Assembly (NCBI GenBank): GCA_009922615.1
Contig: RFVF01000020.1
Span: 1-64,000 of the forward strand
Direction of reading: 5' to 3'
Length of the DNA stretch: 64,000 nt
Source: Pseudomonadota bacterium
GTDB taxonomy: Bacteria > Verrucomicrobiota > Verrucomicrobiia > Limisphaerales > SXTU01
Below are positions 1-9,119 of this stretch, piece by piece. The notes under the pieces were generated by a model. It saw only the letters and a list, made by a program, of their open reading frames with translations, had not been told where the DNA came from and did not search any database. Position numbers and translations under genes: made by a program. How positions within the stretch are numbered: the first letter of the stretch is position 1; the number at the start of each line of letters is the position of its first letter.

Positions 1-90
1 CCCTCCGACGGCACCAACCCAAGCAATGAACAGGGAGACGATCTGACAGCGGTTGGCCTGCTGAACAAGGACTGCTGCTGCTATGCCTAG
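1..90 (+). CDS. C-terminal end of an unknown protein, cut by the window edge
   Basis: Frame 1 is open from the first base to a TAG at 88-90 and encodes 29 residues ending in Leu-Leu-Asn-Lys-Asp-Cys-Cys-Cys-Tyr-Ala. The segment is rich in Asp, Asn and Gly and ends in a three-cysteine cluster. It lies 36 bases before the start of the following cytochrome gene on the same strand. No family can be named from so short a piece. It may be the tail of a secreted protein, or a chance open frame. Confidence 0.35.
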   Translation, partial: PSDGTNPSNEQGDDLTAVGLLNKDCCCYA

Positions 91-126
91 AATTCCCACC
101 GCAGCGCGACCGTCGGAAGCTGACTG

Positions 127-3100
127 ATGTGTCTGCGCCGTTGTCCGACAATTTGCCTTGCCCGCTTGCTCCTCTTCTGCGTGAGCAAGGCATTCCGACT
201 GTGCGCTGCCTCTGCGGAACTCCCATCGGCTGCTGGTTTGGAATTTTTCGAACAGAAAATTCGGCCGCTGCTCGTTGAACATTGCTACGAGTGCCACAGC
301 ACCGAAGCCAAGAAGGTGAAGGCAGGTCTCCGGCTGGCACGCGCGAGCAATTGCTCAAGGGCGGCGAGTCCGGACCGGCTCTTGTGCCGGGCAAGCCAGA
401 CGAGAGCCTGCTCATCCGCTCGGTGCGCTACGCGGACAAGGAGTTCCAGATGCCGCCCAAGGGCAAGCTCCGGGCCGATCAGATTGCGGCCCTGGAACAA
501 TGGGTGGTCATGGGCGCGCCTGATCCACGCACTGGCGGCATCGACACGGCCGGGCCCAAACCCTCGCCAGTGAACATTACCGAGGGACGGAGATTTTGGG
601 CGTTTCAACCGCTGATCTCCCCGCCGTTGCCGAAGGTGAAGGACTCGCGCTGGGGGCAGTCGCCGTGGGACCGTTTCATCCTCGCAGGTCTTGAGGCGAA
701 GGGACTCAAGCCTGCGCCCGCGACGGACAAGCGCACGCTGATCCGTCGCGCGACGTTCGATCTCACGGGCTTGCCGCCGTCGCCGGCCGAGGTGGAGGCA
801 TTCCTTGCAGACAACTCGCCGCATGCATTTGCCCGGGTGATTGATCGCCTGCTGGCTTCGCCGCAATACGGCGAACGTTGGGGCCGGCACTGGTTGGATG
901 TCGCGCGTTACAGCGATTCCAACGGCCTCGACGAGAATCTCGCGTATGCGAATGCGTTTCGTTACCGCGATTACGTGATCCGCGCCTTCAACTCCGACAA
1001 GCCTTACGACCGGTTCCTCCACGAGCAACTCGCTGGCGACCTCTTGCCCACTACCGCCGATGAGCCGGAGTCGCAGCGGTTCGACCGGTTGACGGCCACG
1101 GCGTTTCTCTCGCTCGGGCCTAAGATGCTTGCCGAGGATGATCCCCGGAAGATGGAGATGGACATCATCGATGAGCAAGTGGACACGACGTCGCGTGCGC
1201 TGCTCGGCCTGACGATGGGATGCGCGCGTTGCCACGATCACAAATACGATCCGCTGGCGCAGACCGACTACTACTCGCTGGCCAGCATTTTCAAGAGCAC
1301 CAAGACGATGGAAAACTTCCGGGTCGTGGCGGTGTGGCACGAACATTCGGTGGCCACGGCGGAAGAAGTCGCACGGTCGGAAGCCCACGACAAATTGATC
1401 AAGGCCAAGGAAACGGAGCAGAAGGACCGCACACGCCTGGCCCAGGAAGAGTTCCTCAGCGCCGAACGGAAGCAGGCCGGACGTTATCTCGTAGCGGCGG
1501 CGGAACTGGTTGCCTACGGCGGCGCAGGCAAGGCGACGCCTACCGGAAATCTCCCAGAGCTCAAGCCCCTGGCCGTGAAGAGCAAAAGTAAATCGCCCGT
1601 GCCGGAGGGGATCGTCATCGAAGCAGAGGCATACACGCGGGGCACGTTCCTCAAGCGCGGGCCGATCATCCAAAACGCTGGTGGCGCGGAGTTTTTCAAC
1701 GAGGCGGAATACGACGTGGCGATTCCCAAGGACGGCAACTACCAGCTCGACCTGCTTTACACCTCGACTGGCGGCCGGCACGTGCGTCTGTTCGTCAACG
1801 GGCAGCTCGTGAAATCCGAGGCGGCGAACCAGGCGACCGGCGGTTTTGATGATGCGATGGTGCAATGGTTCGCCGAAGGCATCTACAACCTGAAGCAAGG
1901 CCGCGTGACTCTCCGCGTGGAGCAAACTGGCCCGACGCCTCATCTCGACAAGCTGGCGCTGACGCCCACGGCAGCCGCTCCTACCGTGGCGTTGCGCGCG
2001 CTCAAGCCGGGTGAAAAATCACTGCCGCAACTCGCGACCGAGCGGAAGCTCAAGGAAGATTTGCTCCAGCGCTGCGTGGTATTCTTGCGTTCGGCCAGCC
2101 CGACGAATCCAGTGGCAGCCTTGAGCCAGCCGGCACCGACCAACGCCGCGTCTGCCGACCAGATGGCGATGCGGGCGCAGGAGCAGTTCGACCTCGCGCT
2201 CCAATCCAACGGCCAGACACAGGACACCAATCTCAAGGCGATTCGCGCAGTGCTGTTGGATGCCAAAGGCCCATTCCAGCTCCCGCCCAAACCGGAACGG
2301 TTCTTTCCCGAGGCCACTCGTGCCGCACTGGCGAAGCTGGAGGTAGAGCAGAAGGATTTGGAAAAGAAACGCCCTGTGCTGCCCAAAGCGATGGGCGTGC
2401 GCGATGGCGAAGTGGCTGATTTGAAAGTGCACCTGCGCGGCAACTATCTCACGCTGGGCACGCCTACGCAGCGGCGTTTCCCGGAAGTGCTTGTCGCGGG
2501 CAAACCGACTCCGATTCCGGACGGTCGCAGTGGGCGGCTGGAATTCGCGCGTTGGCTGACGTCCCCTGAAAATCCACTCCCAGCCCGTGTGATGGTCAAC
2601 CGCATCTGGCAATGGCATTTCGGCACGGGGTTGGTGCGGTCGGTGGACAATTTCGGCCGGCTTGGCGAGCGGCCCACGCACCCGGAATTACTGGACTGGC
2701 TCGCATCGGAATTCCGCCAGCGCGGCTGGTCGATCAAAGAAATGCACCGGTTGCTGATGCTTTCGAGCACGTATCAGATGAGCACCGCGCGCACGAGCAA
2801 GGGCGATGCGGTCGATCCGGAAAACAAGCTGATGCACCGCTTCAACCGCCGCCGGCTCGAAGCGGAGGAAGTGCGTGACAGCATCCTGCTGCTCGGCGGC
2901 AAGCTGGACCTTACGATCGGCGGGCAGTTGATGACCTTCAACAACCGTGCCTACGTGACCGGCGTGGCCGGGGTCGGCGCCCGCACGAGCAACTACGACC
3001 ATCCGCGCCGGAGCGTGTATCTCCCCATCCTGCGCAGCGCCGTTTATGAGGTCTTGCAGGCCTTTGATTTCGGCGACCCGAGCGTCATCAACGGCGAGCG

Positions 3101-3416
3101 TGGCAGCACCGTCGTTGCGCCGCAGGCACTCTTCATGATCAACAGCGATCTGGTCGCGCAAAACGCGGCGGCCATGGCTGAGGCCTTGCTGGCCCGGTCG
3201 GAGATCGGCGACGCGGAGCGGCTCCGACTCGCATGGCAACGCGCCTTTGCTCGGCTCCCGACGGCCGATGAATCGAAACGGATGCTGAATCTCGTGGAGC
3301 GCTTGGAGCATCAATTTACTCCGAACCCAGCCAAGCCGGAGGCTGCGCGTCAGCAGGCATGGCGCAGTCTCTGCCGCGTCTTGATGGCGTCGAACGAATT
3401 CATCTACCTCGAATGA
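127..3416 (+). pseudogene. Planctomycete-type cytochrome c protein (PSCyt1-PSCyt2-PSD1), broken by a -1 frameshift
   Basis: The reading frame starts at ATG 127 with a signal-peptide-like stretch and reaches a PSCyt1 domain with a CxxCH haem motif (CYECH, residues 53-57). At base 337/338 the coding moves to another frame. One base is missing where relatives read Leu-Asp-Thr-Arg-Glu, and inserting it restores a continuous protein of about 1095 residues. After the shift come DUF1549/PSCyt2 with a second haem motif (CARCH), an inserted carbohydrate-binding-like beta module (about 1610-1980), and DUF1553/PSD1 (about 2520-3416) containing NPLPARVMVNRIWQWHFG. The family is exported and of unknown enzymatic role. 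It is almost always followed by DUF1501, as here (36 bases downstream). The lesion is either a sequencing or assembly error or a genuine inactivation. Confidence 0.85.
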
Positions 3417-3452
3417 CACCTCGCCCGACCGGGTCAGGACTCTGAACCGAAC

Positions 3453-4892
3453 ATGAACACCCACTGGCTGGCCACTCCATCAAGCACGCCGCTAACCCGG
3501 CGCGAGATGCTCTGGCGCAGCGGTGCGGGCTTTGCGGGTCTTGCCATGACGGGTCTGCTTGCTGCGGAAGCGCGGGCGGATGCGCCAAAGAGTTCTCCTG
3601 CCAACCCTCTGGCTCCGCGCCAGCCGCTCTTCGCGCCGCGAGCGAAGCGGGTCATCTTCCTGTTCATGCACGGCGGGCCGTCGCAAGTGGACACCTTCGA
3701 CTACAAGCCGCAGCTCGAAAAGGACCACGGCAAGCCGCTGCCATTTCCCAAGCCACGCATCGTTTCCGGGGCCACCGGCAACCTGCTTAAGTCGCCTTGG
3801 GCCTTTAAGCCGTATGGCCAGAGCGGCATCGAGGTGAGCGACCTTTTTCCCAACGTTGGCCGCTGTGTGGATGACATCTGTTTCATCAACTCGATGTGGG
3901 GCTCCAACTCCCGCCACGGCGCAGCACTGCTCGAGCTGCACACCGGCAGCGACACCTTCGTGCGGCCCAGCATGGGCTCGTGGATAACCTACGGTTTGGG
4001 CACGGAAAACCAAAACCTGCCGGGCTTCGTCACGATCTGCCCCACACTCGGCCACGGCGGCGTGAACGCCTGGAGTTCGTCTTTCCTGCCGGCGGTTTAT
4101 CAAGGCACGCCGATCGGCTATTCCAGCGTGCCGAGCGATCAGGCGAAAATCCCTTTCGTCGCCAACGCCGAGACCTCGCGGGACATCCAGCGCATGGAAC
4201 TCGACGCGTTGCGTGAGCAGAACACTGCGCGACTCAAGGTTACTGGCACGGACGGCGCATTGGAGGCGCGGATCAATTCCTTTGAACTCGCCTTCCGCAT
4301 GCAGACCAGCGTGCCGGACGTGCAGGACATCTCCGGCGAAAGCGAGGCTACGCAAAAGCTCTACGGCCTCGACCAGCCCAAGACGAAAAACTTCGGCCGG
4401 CAATGCCTGATGGCGCGGCGCTTCGCTGAACGCGGCGTGCGCTTTATCCAATGCACACACAGTTACAAATGGGACCAGCACGGCGGCCTGCGGAGCGGCC
4501 ATGCCAGCAATGCGGCCGAGGTGGACCAGCCCATTGCCGCCCTGCTAACCGATCTCAAACAGCGCGGGTTGCTCGACGACACGCTGGTGCTATGGGGCGG
4601 TGAGTTCGGTCGCACGCCCACCTCCCAAGGCGGGGACGACGGGCGCGACCATCATCCGCACGCCTACACTATGTGGCTGGCCGGAGGGGGCGTGAAAGGC
4701 GGACTCAAGTTTGGTGCGAGCGACGAATACGGCTTCTACGGCGCGAAGGACAAAGTTCACTTGCACGATCTGCACGCGACGCTGTTGCACCTGCTGGGCC
4801 TGGATCATCTTCAACTCACCTGGCGCCACGCCGGCCGCGATTTCCGGCTCACGGACATCCACGGTGAGGTGGTCAAGGGCATCTTCGCCTAG
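3453..4892 (+). CDS. DUF1501 family exported protein
   Basis: This is a 479-residue protein of the DUF1501 family, a branch of the alkaline phosphatase/sulfatase fold. The N-terminus has a twin-arginine signal (TRREMLWRSGAGFAGLAM, about residues 13-30), so it should be exported folded. Family signatures visible are the nucleophile-side segment FLFMHGGPSQVDTFDYKP, the segment FIQCTHSYKWDQHGG, and the metal-site segment LWGGEFGRTP followed by GRDHHPHAYTMW. The gene follows the frameshifted cytochrome gene on the same strand, the classic pairing of these two families, so they are probably co-transcribed. The substrate is unknown. The length is normal and no damage is seen. Confidence 0.9.
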   Translation: MNTHWLATPSSTPLTRREMLWRSGAGFAGLAMTGLLAAEARADAPKSSPANPLAPRQPLFAPRAKRVIFLFMHGGPSQVDTFDYKPQLEKDHGKPLPFPKPRIVSGATGNLLKSPWAFKPYGQSGIEVSDLFPNVGRCVDDICFINSMWGSNSRHGAALLELHTGSDTFVRPSMGSWITYGLGTENQNLPGFVTICPTLGHGGVNAWSSSFLPAVYQGTPIGYSSVPSDQAKIPFVANAETSRDIQRMELDALREQNTARLKVTGTDGALEARINSFELAFRMQTSVPDVQDISGESEATQKLYGLDQPKTKNFGRQCLMARRFAERGVRFIQCTHSYKWDQHGGLRSGHASNAAEVDQPIAALLTDLKQRGLLDDTLVLWGGEFGRTPTSQGGDDGRDHHPHAYTMWLAGGGVKGGLKFGASDEYGFYGAKDKVHLHDLHATLLHLLGLDHLQLTWRHAGRDFRLTDIHGEVVKGIFA

Positions 4893-4907
4893 CCGCGCGT
4901 CGCTCGG

Positions 4908-6161
4908 CTACTTCAAGTAGGGCCCCACCACTTCCTTCCAGATCGCGTAGCCTTTGGCGTTCATGTGCAGCTTGTCCTCGACGAAGATGTCGGGCTTGGG
5001 CGTGCCGTCGGGGCCCATCATGTGTGGGAAGACGTTGATGAACGCGAGCTGCGAATCAGTCTTGGTGAATTCCTCGATCAACCGGTTGGCCTCACGGACT
5101 TGGTCCACCTGTTTCCAACGGGCCGGATTGCCGGCGATGGAGATACAGGCCACGCGCGTCTGCGGCAGCTTCTTCTTCACCAGCGCGACGAAAGCCTTGA
5201 AGTCGCTGAAGACGCGTTCGGGAGTCTTGCCGGCATTGATATCATTGCCGCCGGCGTAGAGCACGATTTGCCGTGGCTGATGCGGTAGCACGGCGCGATC
5301 GAAGTAATTCACCGAGTCAAACAGTTCGGAGCCACCGAAGCCGCGGTTCACGACCTTGTGCTCCGGGAAATCTTGCTCGAGCGTTTTCCACCGCACGATG
5401 CTCGAACTGCCGACGAAGACGATGCCGCCCTTTACCGGCGGGTTCGACGCGTCGGATTTGGCAAACGCATCCATCGCGCTCTGCCACTTGATGCAGGAAG
5501 TGACGATGTCGTAACCCGCCTCGCTGAAGTGCAGCTTGTCTGCCACGAAGAGTTCCGCGCGCGGCTGGCCATCGTCGCCAAGCAGGTGCGGGAAAAAATT
5601 GATGAAGCCCAACTTGCCGTCGGTCTTGGCGTAATCGGCGATGAGCTCGTTGGCCTTGCGCACCTGCTCAACCTCGCTCCAGCGCGACGGCGAGGTAGGA
5701 ATGGAGAGGTAGCTGATCTTGGTCTCGGGCAGCGCGCGGCGAACCTTGGTGACGAACGCTTGGAACTCGGCCAACACCTCCTCGGGCGTGCGGCCTGCGT
5801 GCAGATCATTGCCGCCGGCGTTCAGGTAAATCTGCTTCGGCGCGTAAGGGATGACGACGCGGTCCGCGAAATGAACACAGTCGCTCAACTGCGAGCCGCC
5901 GAAACCACGATTGATGACCTTGGCTTTGCCGAAGCGCTGCGGCAGCGATTTCCACAGGCGGATGTTGGACGCGCCGTAGAAGAGCGTGGTGTCCTTCGGC
6001 GGGGCGTTCGTCTTGTCCTCGGCCTCGTAGGCGGCGATGGCCTTCTCGAAGCGCGCGGGATCAGCGGGCTTGGTCGCGGCAAACGCAGTCGGCGCCGTGA
6101 GCCACGCAGCGAGGTATAACCAACAAGCACGACGACTCAGCACCCAAGCGGATAGTTTCAT
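4908..6161 (-). CDS. Secreted protein with two SGNH/GDSL hydrolase domains in tandem
   Basis: The start at 6161 gives 417 residues with a signal peptide ending near AAWLTAPTAFA; the open frame continues upstream without coding character. Two homologous SGNH domains follow (about residues 55-235 and 235-417). Each has a block I serine (LFYGASNIRLW; VFVGSSSIVRW), an oxyanion-block NRGFGGS, a block III GGND, and a block V Asp-x-x-His (DKLHFSEAGY; DKLHMNAKGY). Both active sites therefore look complete. Family members are esterases, often acetyl esterases acting on glycans, so a periplasmic deacetylase role is plausible but not proven. The gene converges with the DUF1501 gene, with 15 bases between their stops. 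Confidence 0.88.
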   Translation of the reverse strand: MKLSAWVLSRRACWLYLAAWLTAPTAFAATKPADPARFEKAIAAYEAEDKTNAPPKDTTLFYGASNIRLWKSLPQRFGKAKVINRGFGGSQLSDCVHFADRVVIPYAPKQIYLNAGGNDLHAGRTPEEVLAEFQAFVTKVRRALPETKISYLSIPTSPSRWSEVEQVRKANELIADYAKTDGKLGFINFFPHLLGDDGQPRAELFVADKLHFSEAGYDIVTSCIKWQSAMDAFAKSDASNPPVKGGIVFVGSSSIVRWKTLEQDFPEHKVVNRGFGGSELFDSVNYFDRAVLPHQPRQIVLYAGGNDINAGKTPERVFSDFKAFVALVKKKLPQTRVACISIAGNPARWKQVDQVREANRLIEEFTKTDSQLAFINVFPHMMGPDGTPKPDIFVEDKLHMNAKGYAIWKEVVGPYLK

Positions 6162-6229
6162 GCCGGCGAATATCCGGGCAGAGCGCCGAAAAGGGAAAGC
6201 GAAAATCCAACCGACAGCGGTGTTCGCAT

Positions 6230-6901
6230 TCAGCTCTTTCCGGCGCGCTTGGCTGCCGCGCGCTCGGCGGCGCGGAACTGGCGTTCGCGGCGCTGTGTCT
6301 CGGCTCGGAGGAGTTCCTCGGCGGACCAGCCTCGGGCTTGCGCCGCGGAGGCGAGGGTGAAAAGTTGCTCGGCGAGTTGTCGGCGGGTGAGGCGCGACGG
6401 GCGGGCGGACGCGGTCAGGACGTTGGCCTTCTTCGCTTTCTTGACGAGCTTCTCCGCACGGGCCAGGGCCGGGAGATGCTTGGGAATGCCATCGAGCGCC
6501 GAGGACCGCGCGTGTTTCGTGCCAGCTTTTTCGGCGCGCTTGATCTGCTCCCAATTGGCCCAGACCTCGGCCACGTCCTTCACCTTCACGTCGCCAAAGA
6601 CGTGCGGGTGGCGGCGGATGAGCTTGTCGGTGATGCGGCGGGCCACTTGCTCGAAATCGAACGCGCCGCGCTCGCGCGCAAGCTGGCAGTGAAAGACCAC
6701 TTGCAGCAGCAGGTCGCCGAGTTCCTCGGCCATCTCGTGATCGTCGCCGGCCTCGATGGCATCCATCAGCTCATAGACTTCCTCGACCGCGTGCGTGCGG
6801 AGGGTCATGTGGTCCTGCTCTCGGTCCCACGGGCAGCCCTCGGGAGAACGGAGCTTGGCCATGACGGCGAGGAGGTCGGTGAGGGCGGGCTTGGGTTTCA
6901 T
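6230..6901 (-). CDS. mazG: MazG-type nucleoside triphosphate pyrophosphohydrolase
   Basis: This 223-residue protein opens with the MazG signature region LRSPEGCPWDREQDHMTLR. It carries the acidic metal-binding helices EEVYEL and EELGDLLLQVVFH of the all-alpha NTP pyrophosphatase fold, then RRHPHVFGD and VWANWEQIK, which are typical of full MazG. It hydrolyses non-canonical or excess NTPs to NMP and pyrophosphate, a nucleotide-pool cleaning role. The C-terminus is basic and Ala/Arg-rich and slightly shorter than in E. coli MazG. The start lies just inside a dispersed repeat element that occupies the whole upstream spacer; I see no strong ribosome binding site. Confidence 0.92.
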   Translation of the reverse strand: MKPKPALTDLLAVMAKLRSPEGCPWDREQDHMTLRTHAVEEVYELMDAIEAGDDHEMAEELGDLLLQVVFHCQLARERGAFDFEQVARRITDKLIRRHPHVFGDVKVKDVAEVWANWEQIKRAEKAGTKHARSSALDGIPKHLPALARAEKLVKKAKKANVLTASARPSRLTRRQLAEQLFTLASAAQARGWSAEELLRAETQRRERQFRAAERAAAKRAGKS

Positions 6902-6907
6902 TTTTTA

Positions 6908-7042
6908 AGCCACAGATGAACCACAGATGAACCACAGAAAGGACTCAGCAGGAGCGAACCCAACCCTGTGGCTCGGATTCTTGCTTTCCGGCTCTCCTGA
7001 TGGATTTTCTATCCGTGCTCAATTTGTGTTCCATCTGTGGCT
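6908..7042. repeat. Dispersed CCACAGATG-type intergenic repeat with inverted ends
   Basis: The element starts with AGCCACAGATG and ends with CATCTGTGGCT, an 11-base perfect inverted pair. Its left side carries ACCACAGATGA and ACCACAG direct copies. It fills the spacer between proB and mazG, both read leftwards. Its right end supplies the TAG stop codon of proB, and its left end sits 6 bases before the mazG start. Similar CCACAGA text occurs at 31621-31660. The structure and the absence of coding suggest a non-autonomous or replication-derived repeat. Confidence 0.7.
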
Positions 7043-8117
7043 AAAGGATCACCAGGTCATCCCGATGCACGACTTCTTCGCGGGGGAGCTGGTGGTCGGC
7101 GATTTGAACAGAATGAAAGCGTGAGATTCCACGGGCAAACTCCGTGCCGTCTTCGTCGCAGATGCGGACGACCTCGTCCTTGTCGAAGTCACCTTCGCAG
7201 CGCGTGATGCCGGGCGGGAGCAGGCTGCGGCCTTTCTCGCGGAGCGCCTTCTTCGCACCGTCATCCACGAAGAGCGTGCCCTTGGGATGGTGGAAAAAAG
7301 CGATCCAGCGCTTGCGGCCGGGGAGCATGTTGGGCAGCGGGACAAAGAGCGTGCCTTCGGTCGCACCAGCGAGAATGTCCGCGATCGCATTGGGTTTTCG
7401 GCCACTGGCGATGACGAGCGGAATGCCGGAGCGCGTGACAATTTTAGCGGCTTGAATCTTCGTGGCCATGCCGCCGACCGCCGTGGCACTTAAGGTGCCG
7501 CCGGCCATGCCTTCCACGGAATCGTCGATGCGCTCAACTGTGGGCAGCAGCCGCGCCGCCGGTGTGCCGAAGTTTTCGATCACGCCGTCCACGGTCGTGA
7601 GAATCACGAGCAGATCGGCGGGCAGCAGCGAGGCGACGAGGGCGGAGAGCTTGTCGTTGTCGCCGAACTTCAGCTCGGTCCAGGATACGGCGTCGTTCTC
7701 GTTGATGATCGGGATAACGCCACGGTCGAGCAGGGCGACGAGGGTGTTGCGGGCGTTGAGGTGGCGTTCGTGGTGTTCGAGGTCGTCGTGGGTGAGGAGC
7801 ACTTGCGCGACGTGCAGGCCGAATTTGGCGAACAGGTTTTCGTAAGTGGTCATCAACCGCGACTGGCCGACGGCGGCGCAGGCTTGAAGTTCCGCGAGTT
7901 CCTTGGGCCGTGTTTCAAAGCCGAGCACACCCATGCCTGCGCCGACGGCCCCGGAGGTGACGAGCACGATCTCGCGGCCTGCGCGCCGCTGGGCGGCGAC
8001 TTGCGCGACGAGCTGCTCCATCTGGGCGAGGTCGGGCTGCTTCCGGGCATCGGTGAGGACGCCGGTGCCGAGCTTCACCACGAGGCGGGAGATGTCTTTG
8101 AGAACCGCAGAACGCAC
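7041..8117 (-). CDS. proB: Glutamate 5-kinase with C-terminal PUA domain
   Basis: This 358-residue protein has an amino-acid kinase domain followed by a PUA domain (about residues 275-358). Visible signatures are VVKLGTGVLT at the phosphate-binding loop, LVTSGAVGAG, IPIINENDAVS and FGDNDKLSALVA, all typical of ProB. It phosphorylates glutamate as the first step of proline synthesis in the cytoplasm. No proA is adjacent. The stop codon lies inside the repeat element that separates it from mazG, so the original 3' end may have been altered by a few residues. The start at 8117 matches the family N-terminus. Confidence 0.95.
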   Translation of the reverse strand: MRSAVLKDISRLVVKLGTGVLTDARKQPDLAQMEQLVAQVAAQRRAGREIVLVTSGAVGAGMGVLGFETRPKELAELQACAAVGQSRLMTTYENLFAKFGLHVAQVLLTHDDLEHHERHLNARNTLVALLDRGVIPIINENDAVSWTELKFGDNDKLSALVASLLPADLLVILTTVDGVIENFGTPAARLLPTVERIDDSVEGMAGGTLSATAVGGMATKIQAAKIVTRSGIPLVIASGRKPNAIADILAGATEGTLFVPLPNMLPGRKRWIAFFHHPKGTLFVDDGAKKALREKGRSLLPPGITRCEGDFDKDEVVRICDEDGTEFARGISRFHSVQIADHQLPREEVVHRDDLVIL

Positions 8118-8195
8118 GGTGGGTTTCTAGCAGCCGCAGGCGCGGCGGCGAAGTGGAAAAATCAGGCCGATGATATTCCGGGCACGAAAGGATAA

Positions 8196-9014
8196 TCAGA
8201 GCTTGAGATGCTCCCACAAATCCCCTGGCTGCAGCCGCAGGTTGATGTAGAAGGGCCCGAACTCGCCGAAGCGTGCGCTGACCTCGTCGAAACGCATCTC
8301 GTAGATAATTTCCTTCACGGCATCGAGGTTGTGCGCGATGAGCGTGACGCCCCATTCATACTCGTCCAGGCCGGTAGAGCCGGTGATGAGCTGCGAGATG
8401 CGCCCGGCGAACTTGCGCCCGGTCTTCGCGTGGCTGGCCATGAGTTTTTTGCGCGCGTCGAAATCGAGCATATACCAGTTGTCGGCGAGGTCGCGCTTCT
8501 TGCTCATGCCGTAGAAGCACATGATCTCCCAGTCTTCCAACTCGGGGTTGAGCCGGTAGAACTTGTATTCGTCGTTGCGTTTCTTGGCGGCGGCGAAAGC
8601 ATCATCGAACTCCGGCGTGCCGGGCTGGAGCTTGCGTTCGCCGTGCTGGATCATCCGCCTCAAGTCGTCGTCGGTGGTGACGTATTCCGGCAACTCCGTA
8701 ACGCTGAGGTAGGAGTAAACCGGCTGCAACGCGCCGGCGGGGAAGGCCAGTTCCACTTCGCGCTGCATGGCGCTGAGTTGCTGCAACTCAGCGGCGTAAA
8801 TCATGAACGCAATATCCGCCTTGCCGCCGACGCCAGCGTAAGTGCAGACGCGCGGCGCGGCGGGGCCGGGATACTTCTGCGTGATCGCTTCGAGGCGGGT
8901 TAGGGTGGCGGCAGCTTCGCCGGCGGGCAGCGCGGCCCAGCGCGTGCGATCGACGCGGAAAAACAGGTGCAGGATGTGGATGCCTTGCGTGAGCTTGATG
9001 GAGGGGATGGCCAT
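8196..9014 (-). CDS. hemQ: Coproheme decarboxylase (HemQ, chlorite dismutase-like)
   Basis: This is a 272-residue member of the chlorite dismutase-like family. The HemQ subgroup is indicated by NWYMLDFDAR, which holds the catalytic tyrosine, and by the haem-ligand region MASHAKTGR with its proximal histidine, followed by QLITGSTGLDEYEWGVTL. HemQ oxidatively decarboxylates coproheme III to protohaem in the coproporphyrin-dependent pathway. Such a pathway fits a genome rich in c-type cytochromes. The Arg-less distal pocket argues against a true chlorite dismutase, though this is by eye. It follows proB on the same strand with a 78-base spacer. Confidence 0.88.
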   Translation of the reverse strand: MAIPSIKLTQGIHILHLFFRVDRTRWAALPAGEAAATLTRLEAITQKYPGPAAPRVCTYAGVGGKADIAFMIYAAELQQLSAMQREVELAFPAGALQPVYSYLSVTELPEYVTTDDDLRRMIQHGERKLQPGTPEFDDAFAAAKKRNDEYKFYRLNPELEDWEIMCFYGMSKKRDLADNWYMLDFDARKKLMASHAKTGRKFAGRISQLITGSTGLDEYEWGVTLIAHNLDAVKEIIYEMRFDEVSARFGEFGPFYINLRLQPGDLWEHLKL

Positions 9015-9023
9015 GAGTCGGAA

Positions 9024-9112
9024 AGTAATTAGTAGTCAGTGCTTAGTCGCAGCGGGGGAAAGCGTGGCGGAAAGCAGGAGGAGCAATCAACTAACAACTA
9101 ATCACAAATCAC
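9024..9112. repeat. Imperfect inverted AGTCAGT/ACTAACAACTAATCAC repeat
   Basis: The spacer upstream of hemQ holds TAATTAGTAGTCAGTGCTTAG on the left and ACTAACAACTAATCACAAATCACT on the right, which are loose reverse complements of each other. The composition is much more A+T-rich than the flanking genes. It resembles the other short repeated texts in this window and holds no gene. Confidence 0.35.
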
Positions 9113-9119
9113 TCTTACC

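Noticed and set aside
330-345. Programmed ribosomal frameshift in the first cytochrome gene
   Set aside because: No slippery heptamer or downstream structure is seen, and the intact paralogue at 51194 needs no shift; a lost base is simpler.
285-1943. Long minus-strand frame opposite the first cytochrome gene
   Set aside because: The plus strand has cytochrome and PSCyt motifs; this one is His/Arg-rich shadow.
6162-6554. N-terminal extension of the SGNH gene over the mazG end
   Set aside because: The extension is Arg/Pro-rich with no signal peptide; the ATG at 6161 gives a normal signal sequence.
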